This document shows positions 6,473-6,854 of a stretch of 6,854 nt of DNA, piece by piece. The translations under genes were made by a program, and so were the position numbers. The notes under the pieces are model-generated. The model worked only from the letters and a program-made list of their open reading frames with translations, ran no database searches and was not told where the DNA came from. The number at the start of each line of letters is the position of its first letter. The first letter of the stretch is position 1. Origin of the DNA: JAMCXS01 sp046705545. GTDB taxonomy: Bacteria; Acidobacteriota; Terriglobia; UBA7540. The DNA is taken from positions 1-6,854 of the forward strand of contig JBJKQF010000119.1 in the NCBI GenBank assembly GCA_046705545.1, given 5' to 3'.

Positions 6473-6489
6473 CCGCCCAACCACGGCGG
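6473..6489 (-). promoter_or_regulatory. Short leader hairpin with T-run upstream of the decarboxylase
   Basis: On the minus strand CCGCC (6489-6485) and GGCGG (6477-6473) enclose a 7-nt loop, followed directly by TTTT (6472-6469). It lies in the leader of about 100 nt, some 30 nt before the ATG at 6439. Five base pairs and four Ts make at best a weak attenuator. It is recorded because of its position. Confidence 0.3.
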
Positions 6490-6549
6490 AAATCGCTTCT
6501 GTTGCAACCTGAAAAGCCAACCGCGCCCGAATGAAAAGAAGAGCAAATG

Positions 6550-6579
6550 AACGTAACAAAAACCGGAGAAAAGTGTCAA
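6550..6579 (-). promoter_or_regulatory. Candidate strong promoter for the arginine decarboxylase unit
   Basis: On the minus strand a perfect -35 box, TTGACA (6579-6574), is followed after 18 bp by TACGTT (6555-6550). TG lies just before it, giving an extended -10 of the form TGnTAnnnT. The surroundings are unusually AT-rich for this genome. Transcription would start near 6543, about 104 nt upstream of the ATG at 6439. It lies after the stop of the OmpA-domain gene, which suggests an independent transcription unit. Confidence 0.6.
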
Positions 6580-6713
6580 CGGATTTTTGGATTTGAGAAG
6601 GAATCCTCGCGCGGCCGAACTCCGGCGATTTGTAACCTGGCTGTAACAATCCTTTGGAAGGGCCTGAAACAGCCATTTGGAAAGGCATGGGAGAAGGGGA
6701 AGGCCAAAGGACT

Positions 6714-6854
6714 TTAGGGATTTTGGGGAGGAATCGGCTTGATGGTGGAATCGACCAGGCCGATTTCAACCCGGCGATTGACAGCGCGAGCCTGCGGGGA
6801 AGACCCGGGCACCAGCGGGTCTGACTTTCCGTAACCGTGGGTCGAAATGATATC
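6714..6854 (-). CDS. OmpA-family protein, C-terminal end only (cut by the window edge)
   Basis: The last 46 codons and a TAA (6716-6714) of a minus-strand gene enter from the right edge, in frame from 6854. The translation includes STHGYGKSDPLV and, further on, QARAVNRRVEI. This is the end of the OmpA-like peptidoglycan-binding domain, where the Asn-Arg-Arg-Val-Glu-Ile block with its conserved arginine binds diaminopimelate. A 15-residue proline-rich tail (GLVDSTIKPIPPQNP) follows. The protein probably anchors an outer-membrane or periplasmic component to the cell wall (Pal, OmpA or MotB-like). The N-terminus, and so the exact type, is outside the window. Its stop is 275 bp from the decarboxylase start. 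I see no convincing terminator in that gap, but the decarboxylase has its own promoter. Confidence 0.85.
   Translation of the reverse strand, partial: DIISTHGYGKSDPLVPGSSPQARAVNRRVEIGLVDSTIKPIPPQNP

Noticed and set aside
6467..6769. 100-codon minus-strand open frame between the OmpA-domain and decarboxylase genes
   Set aside because: It overlaps the OmpA-domain C-terminus out of frame and covers the predicted promoter and leader; the translation looks non-coding.

Overview
The window looks like chromosomal DNA from a GC-rich (about 60% by eye) bacterium, most plausibly a member of Acidobacteriota or a related soil lineage. This is an inference from the gene mix: a DinB-fold hydrolase, a Tat-exported DUF362 protein, a pyruvoyl arginine decarboxylase paired with a deoxyhypusine-synthase-like protein, and an unfamiliar 492-residue protein. 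No ribosomal, tRNA or phage marker is present to fix the taxonomy. I saw no rRNA, tRNA, CRISPR array, insertion sequence or integrase.

Layout, left to right. (1) The 3' part, probably nearly all, of a plus-strand DinB-family gene ends at 484. It converges on the minus-strand genes that fill the rest of the window. (2) A minus-strand cluster runs from a predicted promoter at about 4438-4466: a 492-aa protein of unknown function with a glutamine-amidotransferase-like region (4364-2886), a Tat-signal DUF362 protein (2877-1711) only 8 bp downstream, and an ApbE-type FAD:protein FMN transferase (1565-540). (3) A 380-bp gene-free stretch (4365-4744) holds the promoter of that cluster and the intrinsic terminator of the next unit. 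(4) A second minus-strand unit has a strong-looking promoter (TTGACA, 18 bp, extended -10) at 6550-6579, a leader of about 100 nt, a pyruvoyl-dependent arginine decarboxylase (6439-5885) and a deoxyhypusine-synthase-like protein (5782-4745). It ends in a hairpin plus T-run at 4664-4628. (5) The last 47 codons of an OmpA-domain envelope protein enter from the right edge (6854-6714).

How they work together. The arginine decarboxylase makes agmatine. The DHS-like enzyme keeps the catalytic lysine of the NAD-dependent aminobutyl-transfer family but has lost residues that bind spermidine in the human enzyme, so the pair reads as a compact polyamine-modification unit with an undetermined product. 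The other cluster pairs an exported protein of unknown function (DUF362) with a flavinylating enzyme and an uncharacterised partner. A redox or cofactor role is possible, but no flavinylation motif is visible in the neighbours.
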